Assembly (NCBI GenBank): GCA_029834535.1
Contig: JAQMWT010000407.1
Span: 248,001-312,000 of the forward strand
Origin: Chrysophaeum taylorii
Taxonomy: Eukaryota; Sar; Pelagophyceae; Pelagomonadales; Pelagomonadaceae
DNA: 64,000 nucleotides
Reading direction: 5' to 3'
Made by a program: the position numbers and the translations under genes. Positions 42,241 through 52,399 of this stretch are shown here, piece after piece (position 1 is the stretch's first letter; every line of letters starts with the position of its first letter). The notes below the pieces were generated by a model. The model was not told the origin of the DNA. It did not search any database and was given only the letters and a program-made list of their open reading frames with translations.

Positions 42241-44165
42241 TCTCCGACTCTCGAGGGAGGCCGATGACACACCTCTATTTTCTATAAATAAATTGAGCAC
42301 ACCACCATCATCATCATCATCATCGAGCTCTGGACACCGGTTATTTTTTAGGGAAAAGTCAAGTTTCCAACCACCATATATGTTTCACGGTATCGATGCG
42401 GGTTTCGTCGTCGCTCGGGTCGCGTGGTGGTGTTAAACACGCCGACGTCGGTTGACCACGACGCCGAGAAAGAAAACAACAAGTCTAAGCATGCCCAGAC
42501 AGACGAAGGTGGTAAACGACTATGAGAGATCGCCGAGTACGCTGTCGCAGCTCAGAGCGCGCAAAAAATACGAGGGTAGTCCACTTTATTCGATCTAACC
42601 AAGATGCCAAGTTCAGCATGTGTGTTCTCGAGGCCGACTTGCAGCAGCATCTGATGTTCGACACGGGCGGCAAGTTTTTAGACGGCGCGTACAACAACAA
42701 CATGGTCTACAGCGCGACAGCGCTGTCGTTCAAGTGCTATATGCAAGATGCAGCTTTTGTGTGCGTGCTGCTCGTTGTGATGAGCAAGTAGACAATACCG
42801 TCGTCACGTGTGTTGTTGTAAAAGGCACACCTGCTCTCGGGACCTTCTTGCCGACAAAAAAGGTCCAGCTATCGCGCGAAGCACGAGGCCGTGTCGGTCC
42901 TCATCAAGGGCTGCTTTATGGAGGGCAAGTCGGGCGCCTCTTCTTTCTCGGCATATGCGTTTGATAGACATCTGCAACAATGTCATCCGCTATTAAAGGC
43001 ACGAGATGGCGAACCGGGATCGTTCGCTGTAGTCTGTCATAAACATCGAACTACTAATAAGGCGCATCCGAATGAATAATCTTGGGCGACGACAAAAACA
43101 GAGTGGTAGGTATCAGCGTTGTCTTACGCAGGCCTTGTTTGTGGATGTTGTTCTGCGAGTATTCGCATGTTGTTGATGCGTGTGTATGGGCAAACTTGGT
43201 GGCATTCAATTTGGTGTGATCAAATTTCGAACAATCAGATCAAACTTGTCATATTTTAGACTCGTACTGATGATGACTGGGTTAGAATTAATTACAGGGG
43301 TGGTGGTGTCAGCGATCTCTTTCGGAGCGAGGCTGTCGACGTCTTGACATCCCTTCGCGCCGCAGCTTGTATTTGCCGACTTTCTCGTACAGTGCTCGAC
43401 GGTGCAGCAGCAGCTCCCGGGGAGATCTTGCGGCAGGGCGGGGTTGTCGAGATGCGCAAGGAGGAGGAGGATAAGGAGGTGTTCACTTACGGTCGTGCGA
43501 GTTGTTTATGCTGGCGTAACGGCACGTGCTCGCGCTGCCGTTTTCCCATGATCAAGCTGGACAGCTAACTCCTGATCGGGTACGCGACGGTGAGGAACTC
43601 CTGAACGTGGTCCTGTATGGCCCCGCACGAGTGTGGGACTACAATCAATCTTTGGGTGCTCCAGGGGCGTTGCTCGCGCAGTTTCTCGAGGTCGTCGAGT
43701 TTCGCGTTCTCGACCCCGAGTCGATTATCAAAGACGCGCTCCCTCTCGGAGAGATTTTGGGATGCAGACTGGGGTGATCCGTCTCACGCAGACCATGTTA
43801 GTCTGGTGTCCGATGTCCGCTTGTTGCTGAAGAATGACGCACGACCACGGCAACACCACCGTGGTGAGTCGCGGTTTGGGTGGCTTCTACTAACGATGGA
43901 AGGTACGAGAATGGACCCAGCTTAAGTACGCCAAGCCGTGGGAATCTGTTCTCGGGGCCGCGTGTCGCTGCCCGCTCTCCTTGCGTATCGCCGCGCTGTC
44001 TTAGGATGGATCTCCTTCTAAGGCGGGCGGTCATGGGGGGGTGTCCATGCCGCGCGTGTAACGCCACGGTAGATTCTGCGTGGCTGCAGCACCTAGCTCT
44101 CTTTATTAAAGCACTTTCGCACCAAAAGCGCTCGCGCGCCCCCTTAAAAAGCCTCCTTAAGTTTG
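42144..44165. other. No supported gene; GAT/ATC microsatellites and decayed frames
   Basis: (GAT)n at ~42,207-42,238 and (ATC)n at ~42,305-42,325 lie just downstream of the importin gene. Plus-strand frames at 42,522-42,791 (FDTGGKFLDGAYNNNMVYSA) and 42,880-43,078 (VSVLIKGCFMEGKSGASSFS) look like fragments of one former protein that I cannot identify. The rest (43.1-44.16 kb) shows nothing. Confidence 0.35.
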
Positions 44166-44430
44166 GTTTAAATAGCCAAAATTTGGTCAATACCGTGGAA
44201 GTTTGAGGAGTAGTGATCAAACTTGTTGACCAAACTTGCAAGGTTATTAATCAAAATTGAAGGGTCGATTGATCAAACTTAATGCAACTTCGGAGGAGTG
44301 ACACCAAACTTAACTGATCAAACTTCTACTGAAAGTGACAAAATTTGTTGTAAATTTTTCCTTAAACATACATCAAAATCGAGCAAACTTAAAGGAAATT
44401 GACCAAACTTGTTGACCAAACTTGACCGAT
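44166..44430. repeat. AT-rich array of (G)A(T/C)CAAACTT motifs
   Basis: At least nine copies of a ~10-bp motif (GATCAAACTT, GACCAAACTT, CACCAAACTT, GAGCAAACTT) occur at irregular 10-40-bp spacing, in a block much more AT-rich than its surroundings. Further copies stand at ~43,192-43,250. No coding frame crosses it. Confidence 0.8.
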
Positions 44431-45394
44431 CCCTAAGGTTCTTCCTGTGCGGAATCTTTCATCCCAGAGCTCTATGGGGCTTCGGGAAGCTTTCTTTCGG
44501 TAGAAAGCGCCCTCCGGGCAGGCAACTGGCGGCGGGTTGTCAGTCAACCTCCCCGATCGATCGATCCACGCTGCCTGCTGAGACCTCGCTCGCGCACCGC
44601 CGGAGGGACCTATTAAAGTTGAGAACCGGGCTATGCCTACGAGGGATGTCCTGCCGAGTGCGACTGATGGGTCCTTCCAGGATAAAACACACGAACAACG
44701 GCCCTCGCCTTGGCGTGGAACGAAGCCTAGGCGCGGAGCTTCGTTCCTCCGTCACGAGCGTGCCACCCAACGACCTGGTCCAGACCTCTCGCAGTCCTGC
44801 TGACGCTGCCGGGGCGACCCTTCTTCCAGACATCCACCAACACCTACTCTGTCATCCATCGAAATCATCACGGCGCCAAAATCGAGTCGGCTCAACTGAA
44901 CGCTCCGCTTCCAGCATCGTGCCTTCTTCGCCTGGTGGGATCGTCGCAGCTCAAACCTTGTCTCCCCACCTACTCCCTTGCGTTGGCACCCGAGAAGCGG
45001 GCGTTTGCAACTACTTTGGGACAGGTGCCAACCATCTCTCGCACTCGGTCTCCTTGGTGTACAGGTCAACAGTGCCTCCCGCTGCACAACGTCGAGCGAT
45101 CGACCACACATACATCTTGTTGTGCAGCTCCACCCTTGTCAGCCACAACTAAAATCGCGCTGCTCACACACAGTGGCACGACGATCCAGTCCTCGGGAAG
45201 CTCGCCGACCTCTGGTGTGTGACTTACACGGAGACGCACAGCTCTGGCTTTTTTTTTCAAACAACCGAAATTGAAAAAACAAACGAAACGATATAATATT
45301 GAAATAATATAAAAAACGATATTATTTTTTGGTCCGTCCGTCCGCCCGTCCGTCCGTCCGTTGAAAGAATGGTCTCGTAGATGCTGGGGCGAGA
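44431..45394. other. No recognised gene; one long but unassigned open frame
   Basis: The plus strand is open for 247 codons (44,409-45,152), but the translation is Ser/Arg/Pro-rich without family resemblance, and the frame starts inside the AT-rich array, so I do not call a gene. A GTCC(G) run with (CCGT)n character lies near 45,335-45,360. Confidence 0.4.
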
Positions 45395-45932
45395 GTGCTC
45401 CAGCGGAAAGGTCTGAGTCTGTGGTGGGGCTCCCCAGGCGCTGTACGACGAGTTGTACGCGTTCTCGAGGAAATTGAGCTCCGAGAGCCGCGAGCACTGG
45501 CAGCGGCACGCGGCGACGTGCGATCAAACACACGTGATTCGCAAAAACGACCAACTCGTCGGTTTCCAGCTGCGGCGGTTCGGGGGGCGTCGTCGACAAG
45601 AGCCGGCCGATGTTTGGGGGGGGGGAGCTGCGGTTCAGCCCGCAGATTTGGCGGCAAGGAGTGCACCTGATTCTCAATCTGGTCGCCGAGTCGCCCTTCG
45701 AGCGCGCGTTCCGGGTGGGTTCGAGCGCGCGTTCCGGGTGGGCCTCGTCAACAACAACGGCTGGGTCGCGCTCTACCCTGCGCTGGCCAAGGATTCGAGC
45801 CCGCCGCTCGCGGGCTCGATAGGGGAGGTCTTGGGGCCCGCCGTTTTGCGAGGAGAACGGACTTCGATTGGATCCCGCCGCGAGACGCGTCGACGTTGGG
45901 CAGTCGCAGCACAGGGCACCGTCGAATTTTAG
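45395..45932 (+). pseudogene. Unidentified coding remnant
   Basis: Frames around 45,450-45,860 give protein-like text: ELYAFSRKLSSESREHW, THVIRKNDQLVGFQL, GGELRFSPQIWRQGVHLI, then FERAFRVGLVNNNGWVALY, but in more than one frame. A 22-bp direct duplication (GAGCGCGCGTTCCGGGTGGG type, ~45,699-45,742) disturbs the frame. I do not recognise the family. It may be a decayed host gene. Confidence 0.4.
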
Positions 45933-46094
45933 TGCAGATTACTGGGCCAGGCCGGCTGTAGCGGCGTTTCGTGTGGCGCGGGGATGGACAGGCCGCTCAG
46001 CCGGGAGCAGGCGCTGGACCGGAAGTACGACGCCTTTTTGTGTTGGGAGTGAGACGACAGCAATATCCAGTCAATGCGGGAGCGCGCGTTGCAT

Positions 46095-46095
<1 letters not shown>

Positions 46096-46147
<52 letters not shown>

Positions 46148-46153
46148 GCTGTA
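46096..46153. repeat. (GTT)n microsatellite
   Basis: About 18 tandem GTT units lie just downstream of the glutathione S-transferase stop codon (gene on the minus strand). Confidence 0.97.
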
Positions 46154-46170
46154 GGGGGAACTTTTTCTTC

Positions 46171-46872
46171 CTACATTTTGGCGTTGTCGTCGTACCACTT
46201 CTTGATGGGTTCGAGGGAAAGCACGCGGTCGATGTAGGCGGTAATGAGGGGGTAGGGCTCGAGGCAGGTCGGCGGGACGAAGTCGGCGACACCCCTGGTA
46301 AAGTAGCGAAGCTGCGGGAAGAGCACGCAGTCGGCGATGGTGGGGGTGTCGCCGCACACGAACGAAGAGCCTATCGCCTTGGAGAAGAAGTCCATGAACT
46401 TTGGCATTTCGTTCTCGACAAAAGCCGTCCGCATCTTTTCGATCACCGCCTTATCGACGGCCCCAGCGTGGCCCAACCGCTCGGGATACATGGCTACGTA
46501 AAAACACGGAGCCCAGAGGTTCTGGAAGTCGGCGATCAAGCCCATCATCTCATCGATCCGGACGCACTTCACAGGATCCGACAAGGGATACAACCCCGAC
46601 TCCGGGGCCGCGAGGGCGACGTACTTGAGCATCGCCGTCGACTGGTACAGCTCCTCGTCCCCGACCTGGAGAATCGGCAGCTGACCGTACTTTGTCTTTG
46701 GCTTGAGCGTTTCCCATTCCTCAAATTTTACGCGTTTGTCTTCGAAAGGAATTCCGGCGAGGCAAAATGCCAGCCGCACCTTCTCCCCGGCCGCTTCGAC
46801 GTCAAAGTACACGAGCCGAAACGGACCAGCGCTCGACACACTCGTGATTGGCTTCGCGTTCTGCCCTCCCAT
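46171..46872 (-). CDS. Glutathione S-transferase, cytosolic (sigma/alpha-mu-like)
   Basis: 233 aa from ATG at 46872; an in-frame upstream TTG is ignored. The N-terminal thioredoxin-like domain has LVYFDVEAAGEKVRLAF with the catalytic-type Tyr, then KTKYGQLPILQVGDEELYQS (cis-Pro and glutathione-binding QS-like pair) and AMLKYVA. The C-terminal helical domain ends with CGDTPTIADCVLFPQL, the GST N-capping/hydrophobic staple element. Such enzymes conjugate glutathione to electrophiles, or act as isomerases. Length is typical. There are no targeting signals and no introns. A role in detoxification is general knowledge; the substrate is unknown. Confidence 0.9.
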   Translation of the reverse strand: MGGQNAKPITSVSSAGPFRLVYFDVEAAGEKVRLAFCLAGIPFEDKRVKFEEWETLKPKTKYGQLPILQVGDEELYQSTAMLKYVALAAPESGLYPLSDPVKCVRIDEMMGLIADFQNLWAPCFYVAMYPERLGHAGAVDKAVIEKMRTAFVENEMPKFMDFFSKAIGSSFVCGDTPTIADCVLFPQLRYFTRGVADFVPPTCLEPYPLITAYIDRVLSLEPIKKWYDDNAKM

Positions 46873-47027
46873 CTTCCTCCTCAATTTACCCTAATTACTT
46901 GCTTTGAACTTGCAGAATGTTGAAGCAAGTTCAAGTGGTTGCACCTGCGCGCAACTCTCCTCCTTCGTATACCTATTAATAATAACCCTTTATTTGATCG
47001 CAACGCCTAAAATGAATGAATGAAATT

Positions 47028-48708
47028 GTGACAACTGGAATGGGGCGTTACACTAGCGATAAGAGAATGACGTAGGGATACTGCATACGTGGTGGAGGGG
47101 TAAGTGTCATAGCTTCCTCACACAGGTGCTGGAAAAGAAAGAAAAGGAAAAAGGGGTAAGTGAGGTCCTCACACAGGTGCTGGAAAAGAAAGAAAAGGAG
47201 AAAGGGGTAATTGAGACGCTCACGTGAGACATTGGAGACGGACTTGGGTGACGGTGGTTCTGTGGTTATCGACATACATTGGTACCGTGTGACGAGGGAG
47301 ATCAAAGTCATCAAAAAGCTTGAGAAGCCAAGAGAGCTCAGCAGTAGCGGCGTAAATAGCGAGCAATTCAGCTTCAAAAGAGGAGCGGGCGAGGAGGTAC
47401 TGCGAGCGTGAGCAGTAGGCTATCATAGAGCCAGCAGGGAGAAAACAAAAGCCAGGAGTGGAGTCGCGGTCATCAGGGTCTTCGGCCCAGCTGGAGTCGG
47501 AATAACCACAGAGACGAAGGGTAGAATCACGACCAAGAACAAGGGCAAGAGCCTGAGAACCGTTGAGAGAACGCAGAGTGTGGGATAAAGCGTGTTAGTG
47601 GGGTTTACCAGGATTGTGTGAAAAACGCTCACACTGATTGACGGACCAAGTGATATCAGGGCGAGTCATGATGGAGATAAATAAAACACAGCCAACAATA
47701 CGACGAAAAGGGATGCGTACCATGAAGACGTGAGCAGGGGAGCCAGGTGCAGGACAATCAGCCGCAGAAAGATGAAGACCTTTGGGAGCGGGAGTCAATG
47801 CTGGTTGACTGTTGATGAAGCGATGTTCGGGGAGGATTTCACGGACAGCATGGGGTTGGTAGATAGCGAGCGTGCGTCGTGCGCGATTATGCGTAATGCG
47901 GAGACCAACGTAAGTGGTTAGATCAAGCTCGTTGACGTCAGTGAAGGTTCGGAAACGGAGGAAGAAGGGTTGGTTATGGCCAAGGCAATGACGAGGGTGC
48001 GCCACAAGAAGATCATCAACGACAAGAACGAGACGTAGGACAACGGTAGAATTAAGCACGAGCTTGTAACGGTAAGTGTCACCAGATCCGCGGACGAAGC
48101 CACAGTCATTGACGAGAAAGCGTGCCAAATAAAGCCACCAATTACGACAAGCTTGTTTGCAACCATGCCAAGAGCGACGGAGCGTGTAAATGATTTTGAA
48201 ACCATCGGTGGGAGCATAACCTTCGGGCGGCCAGACATAGATGTCTTCGTCAATGGGAGCTTGGATAAAAGCGGAGCTGACATCCAACTTATGCAAATCC
48301 CAGTCGCGAACAGCAACGCCAGACAGGGGCTTGTATGAAAGCAGAGATGACATCTACAGGACGGTACGTGTCGTGGTAAGCAATGCCGTGAACCTGGGTG
48401 TAACCGCGGACAACGACATGAGCAGTGTGCGATTTGAAGCGGCCATCTGAGATTCATACTTCAAGTGTTCGCGAAAGCTTGCTAGCTTGAATTTCGATCG
48501 AGGACATGTTAGACGACAACGAACCGAACACGTAGCAATGAACTGAAGCCGAGGAGGAGTCGCCACGAAGTCAAGCACAGGCTCGAGAACACCTGCTGCC
48601 ATGTGACAACTGGAATGGGGCGCGTTACACTAGCGATAAGGGAATGACGTAGGGATACTGGATACGTGGTGCAGAAGTAAGTGTCATAGCTTCCTCACAT
48701 GAATGCGC
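47028..48708 (-). mobile_element. Ty1/copia LTR retrotransposon fossil, truncated and broken
   Basis: A minus-strand reverse transcriptase segment (about 47,600-48,350, with LDVSSAFIQAPIDEDIYV and a YVGLRI-type stretch) is followed by an RNase H part near 47,220-47,430 (SRSQYLLARSSFEAELLAIY). Near-identical direct repeats of ~95-100 bp (TGACAACTGGAATGGGGCG start) lie at ~47,028-47,125 and ~48,602-48,700 and look like remnants of the element ends. They differ at roughly six or seven positions, so the insertion is not young. Gag, protease and integrase are absent, and the remaining pol is broken in a few places. A ~50-bp tandem duplication is present near the left end. Confidence 0.85.
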
Positions 48709-48741
48709 TTGGAAAATCGCGGTCCCCGCGCTTGGTAACTA

Positions 48742-48815
48742 ACTAACTAACTTCAGACCTCTCCCGAGCATGGGAGCCAGGCCGGACCGACAGGAGCCAG
48801 TCCGGAATCACGGGC
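48742..48815. repeat. Dispersed repeat, copy 2 (inverted partner at 38.44 kb)
   Basis: It begins ACTAACTAACTAACTTC and continues through GACCTCTCC and CAGGAGCC, matching the reverse complement of 38,441-38,513. It stands directly beside the copia fossil. Confidence 0.7.
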
Positions 48816-49168
48816 CTGTAGACGAGGGCGCCGAAAGGTGGGTCGGCGGAGAGTGATCATCAAGCTTGTCGCCATGCGGCGAGGAGACCGCGATGTGACT
48901 GACAACCAACTCGTCGATAACCTTCCGTCTGCGCCCCGCGGCCATACCCCGTCCCACTGCGAACGTTCCGGCTGCCAACCGGCCCGCCCGGGAGGCGAAT
49001 AGGTGCCAACCTACGCCGGGAGGGCGGATGCCCTCGCAACGCTCAGGATTCATGCGGCACCGTCCTCCATGCGGTTGGCGATCAGGGTAAGTCAAGGTCT
49101 TTATAGGGTTATTATTATTATTATTAGAGAGGAGTAGGTCACAAAAGGTGTGTGTGTGTTGGGAGAAG
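48816..49168. other. Intergenic, GC-rich, upstream of TIM23
   Basis: No gene is seen. A short (ATT)n run at ~49,110-49,123 and a TG run just before the TIM23 start lie in the probable 5' region of that gene. Confidence 0.5.
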
Positions 49169-49633
49169 ATGAGCGATGAGATCGACGTCGGCGCTCTCGC
49201 GCCAATGTTTGGAGTTCGCGGTTCAGAACCAGAATACCTCGAGTACGACATACGCGGGCGCGGGTTGTTCGAACGTATGTTCTTCAATTGCGGCGCCTCT
49301 TTTCTCGTGGGCATGACTATTGGTGGTGCCGTTGGTGTTTGGGAGGGGTCGCGACCTGGGACATTTCGCGTCAAGACGAACGCGATGATGAACGGATTTG
49401 GAAAACGCGGCTCGGCGGTGGGCAACGGCTTTGGAGCGGTTGCGATGCTCTACACGCTCTCGGAGAATTTATTGGAGAATTTTAAGCTCGATCAGTGGAC
49501 GCCCGTTGCCGCGGGAGTTACCACAGGAGTTCTCTACAAGTCCATGGCCGGTCCGCGCGCGATCGCTCTCGCGGGCCTCATCGGCGGGGTCCTCTCCGGC
49601 GCGCTCCACCTCTCTCCCATCTCCCCGCGCTAA
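49169..49633 (+). CDS. TIM23: Mitochondrial inner-membrane translocase subunit TIM23
   Basis: 154 aa from ATG at 49,169; an upstream in-frame GTG is ignored. The Tim17/22/23-family core has FNCGASFLVGMTIGGAVGVW, then KTNAMMNGFGKRGSAVGNGF and LYTLSENLLENF. Four hydrophobic segments with Gly-rich faces lie at ~38-58, ~85-103, ~112-128 and ~133-148. TIM23 forms the presequence channel of the inner membrane with TIM17. The short N-terminal intermembrane-space region, only ~35 residues, is typical of many algae and protists. Single exon. Confidence 0.9.
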   Translation: MSDEIDVGALAPMFGVRGSEPEYLEYDIRGRGLFERMFFNCGASFLVGMTIGGAVGVWEGSRPGTFRVKTNAMMNGFGKRGSAVGNGFGAVAMLYTLSENLLENFKLDQWTPVAAGVTTGVLYKSMAGPRAIALAGLIGGVLSGALHLSPISPR

Positions 49634-49723
49634 CGGGGCCCTAATACTACTTTTAGATCAACGCGCTTCGTGGAAGGAAGGGAAGAAAAGAAAGGTACGT
49701 CGTAAATTATACTGGCGCCGACC

Positions 49724-51064
49724 CTACCGTAGATGGCAGGGGGTCGGAAAGACCGAAGAGGCGGAGCCATGGCAATGGTCGCATGCCGAGGATAGGGGTT
49801 TGCCCGCCTGGGTGCCCGTGACGTTGCGCATGGTGAGGTTGGTAACGGGAGAATCCACGAGACCGACGCACAACAAGAAGCGCTTGTGGGTAACGGCGAA
49901 GTGGACGTTCTCGACCACGACGTCGTGTATTTCGGGCGTCGCCGTCGCGTTGGTCGGGTCTCCCGCGGCGTAGGCGAGCGAGACCGAAATCGCCTCCTTG
50001 ACGGTCCCCGTGAGATTCTGATAGAGGATGTTGCGGACGATGCCGCCGCGGCCTCTCGCCGACTTGAGCCGCACCCCCCGCTCCGTCCCGAGGAGCACCG
50101 AATCCCTTACCGTGACGTCTAGAATGCCCCCGGCGGTCTCGGAACCGATCGAGACGCCGTGGCCGCGCATGAATACGTTCTGCTCGACCAGAACGTTGCG
50201 CGTAGAAATGTTCACGCCGCGGCCGCTCCAATCCCTCCCGGACTTGATGGCGATGCAGTCGTCCCCGTTGTCGAAGACGTTGTGAGCGATCCTGACGTTC
50301 CAACAAGAGTCGGGGTCCACGCCGTCCGTGTTGTGTCCTTTGGTGATTATCTTTGAATTTTCGATCAAAACGTTGTCGCAAAACGTCGGATGTACCGTCC
50401 AATAAGCCGACCCCGTGATCATAACCTCGCGGATTGTGAGCCCGCGGACCCACATCAAATCCAAAAGCATCGGTCGCATATTATCGTCGTGCTGCCGCGA
50501 CTCGAACCATCCTTGCCCTCGACCGTCCAATACCCCCTCGCCGCCGTCGACGACCACGTTCTCGACGCGAGACCACTCCGCGCACTCCTCTTCGCCAAAC
50601 CGCACGCACTTCCCGCCATTCAAGAGCCCCGCGTGCGCCCAGGTCATCAAAGAGTTCCGGCGTGTCCACACGATCGGCGCGTCCGTAGCATTCTTATTCC
50701 AAGATGCGCTCCTGTTTCCCCGTCCGCTCGCCGTGTGAACGATCGTCGAACGGTCGAGCCTCAGCGTCAAGTTCGACCTCAACCACAGCGACGCCGTGTA
50801 GAGGATCAGATTTTCCACGAGCACCACGCCGCCATTGCGTCGGTCGCCGCACTTCGATATCGCCCGTCGGAGCGCCTTGGTCGCGTTCGTCTTGTTGTGG
50901 ATGGCGTGAATGCGACACACCTTTGGCTTGGCAAACTCCAACGCTCCGGGAACGGGCTGCGCCACCACGCGGTTCCCGAACGGCCCGGGCCCGGCCGGCA
51001 CCGCGCCCATCGCGCCGCGCAGTACCACCAACACCACCACCACCACCACACGAAGACGACGCAT
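49724..51064 (-). CDS. Secreted GH28-family glycoside hydrolase (polygalacturonase-like)
   Basis: 446 aa from ATG at 51064; the open frame upstream is not needed. Residues 1-~24 are a signal peptide (RRLRVVVVVVLVVL). The catalytic set of family GH28 is complete: GHNTDGVD (~244-251), NGDDCIAIKSG (~266-276), RGHGVSIGSE (~300-309) and RGVRLKSARGRGG (RLK ~332-334), within right-handed beta-helix repeats. GH28 enzymes hydrolyse alpha-1,4-galacturonan or related rhamno- or xylo-galacturonans. N-glycosylation-type sites (NKT, NAT, NLT) are frequent, as expected for secretion. An arylsulfatase relic starts ~100 bp away in the opposite direction; the pair would suit breakdown of sulfated uronic-acid polysaccharides. 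Confidence 0.92.
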   Translation of the reverse strand: MRRLRVVVVVVLVVLRGAMGAVPAGPGPFGNRVVAQPVPGALEFAKPKVCRIHAIHNKTNATKALRRAISKCGDRRNGGVVLVENLILYTASLWLRSNLTLRLDRSTIVHTASGRGNRSASWNKNATDAPIVWTRRNSLMTWAHAGLLNGGKCVRFGEEECAEWSRVENVVVDGGEGVLDGRGQGWFESRQHDDNMRPMLLDLMWVRGLTIREVMITGSAYWTVHPTFCDNVLIENSKIITKGHNTDGVDPDSCWNVRIAHNVFDNGDDCIAIKSGRDWSGRGVNISTRNVLVEQNVFMRGHGVSIGSETAGGILDVTVRDSVLLGTERGVRLKSARGRGGIVRNILYQNLTGTVKEAISVSLAYAAGDPTNATATPEIHDVVVENVHFAVTHKRFLLCVGLVDSPVTNLTMRNVTGTQAGKPLSSACDHCHGSASSVFPTPCHLR

Positions 51065-51189
51065 CCGAGAATGAATCCTATCGCACCATTTTTTTTTTTT
51101 TTGGTGGAGAGACCTCATTCTTAATATTATTATTAACACTATAGTTCTTCCTCTTCCAGGTATTCGACCTGGGGCCCAGTTCGCGACGC

Positions 51190-52310
51190 TCGCCGATGCC
51201 CTCGAGCCCGCGCGCGCGCGAGCCAGGCCGTCGGGAAATGGGACCTCGGGGCGTACGAGCGCAGCATGTGGCCGGGGGTTCCGGTCGTCATGACTACCGC
51301 CTTCAACTATTCGGACCACGAAATTCACTACGGCGCGCGCGACATTCGCCAAGACGACGCGTTTGGATACGACGGCAAACTATCAACTCTTTTTGAACGC
51401 AAGAGTGCGGACTTTTTTCGGTCGCGCGAACCTCCCAAGTCGCTCTTCCTGTACCTCGCGTTCAACGCGCTCCACCAGTACGTCCAGCTGCCTTTTGGCT
51501 AGTACGGACGAGGCCCCCCGGGGGCGCCAAAAGTATGCGGTCGGCACGGACGAGGTTGTAGTCGCTCTCGAGGAGAAGGACTTGTACCGAAATACGGTGG
51601 TCACCTCGGACAACGGCGCCCCGACGCAGCAATGCGGTGGCGTGAATGGCGGGAGCTCCTACCCTTTGCGAGGCGGAAAAAAATGCTACTTTTACGAGGG
51701 AGGTGTTCCCGCCGCGTTTGTCCGCTCGCCTCTGATCGCCGCGAGGGGCAGAAAATCGAGGGCCTCGCGAGCGCGTTGGAGATTGGTTCGCTTTGATCAC
51801 CGCGGCGACCACGGATGGCGTGAATTATTTATTTATTTATTTATTCATTTATTTATTTATTTGTTTATTTGTTTGTTTGTTTGTTTATTTGTTTATTTAT
51901 TTGTTTGTTTATTTATTTATTTGTGGCCCGCGATCGTTTCCGGCGCCGACTCGCCGCGGACCGTCCTCCCCGCGAACGTCGACTGCGTCGACAACGAGCT
52001 GATGATGACGGGAAAATCCGTTTGTCCAATGGTACAACACCTCGGGGGACCGCTACACGTTTCTACGAGAACGACACTACGAACGATCCCTCGGAAACCC
52101 CCAACTACTTCGACGACGACGACGACGCCCATCGCCACATCCAAAGCCGCCTAGCAGCCTTGTATTTTGCCTACTACGGCCTGCAAACGAACGACGCCAC
52201 CATCACCACAGTCCTTCGCGCGGCCGAGGGCGAACGCCGACTTCTATGTCGTCAACGACACCCCCATGAAGATAAGATCACCTGCCTCTTCGAGAACCTT
52301 CCTCCTACCC
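51190..52310 (+). pseudogene. Arylsulfatase (type I sulfatase family) relic
   Basis: Plus-strand pieces follow the arylsulfatase B-like order: AVGKWDLGAYERSMWPGVP, FNYSDHEIHYGARDIRQDD, GYDGKLSTLFERKSADFF, SLFLYLAFNALHQYVQLP, VVTSDNGAPTQQCGG, YPLRGGKKCYFYEGGVPAAF and, far downstream, NDPSETPNYFDDDDDAHR, the usual C-terminal landmark. The N-terminal part with the formylglycine Cys motif is missing. The frame has at least one in-frame stop (51,500) and one or more frameshifts, and an (ATTT)n array has expanded inside it. I call it a non-functional host pseudogene. Confidence 0.8.
51826..51925. repeat. (ATTT/GTTT)n microsatellite
   Basis: About 100 bp of imperfect tetranucleotide repeat (TTTATTTATTTG type) lie within the sulfatase relic. 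Confidence 0.95.
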
Positions 52311-52399
52311 TTTGTCGACGCCACCTCGTGTATGTACCCCCCCCTCACATACCGACGGATCGATCGTGTTAATCATCATAAACCCTATCTGCTTCCGTC

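Noticed and set aside
44409-45152. 247-codon plus-strand ORF
   Set aside because: It starts within the AT-rich motif array, lacks any family likeness, and its composition does not resemble confirmed genes nearby.
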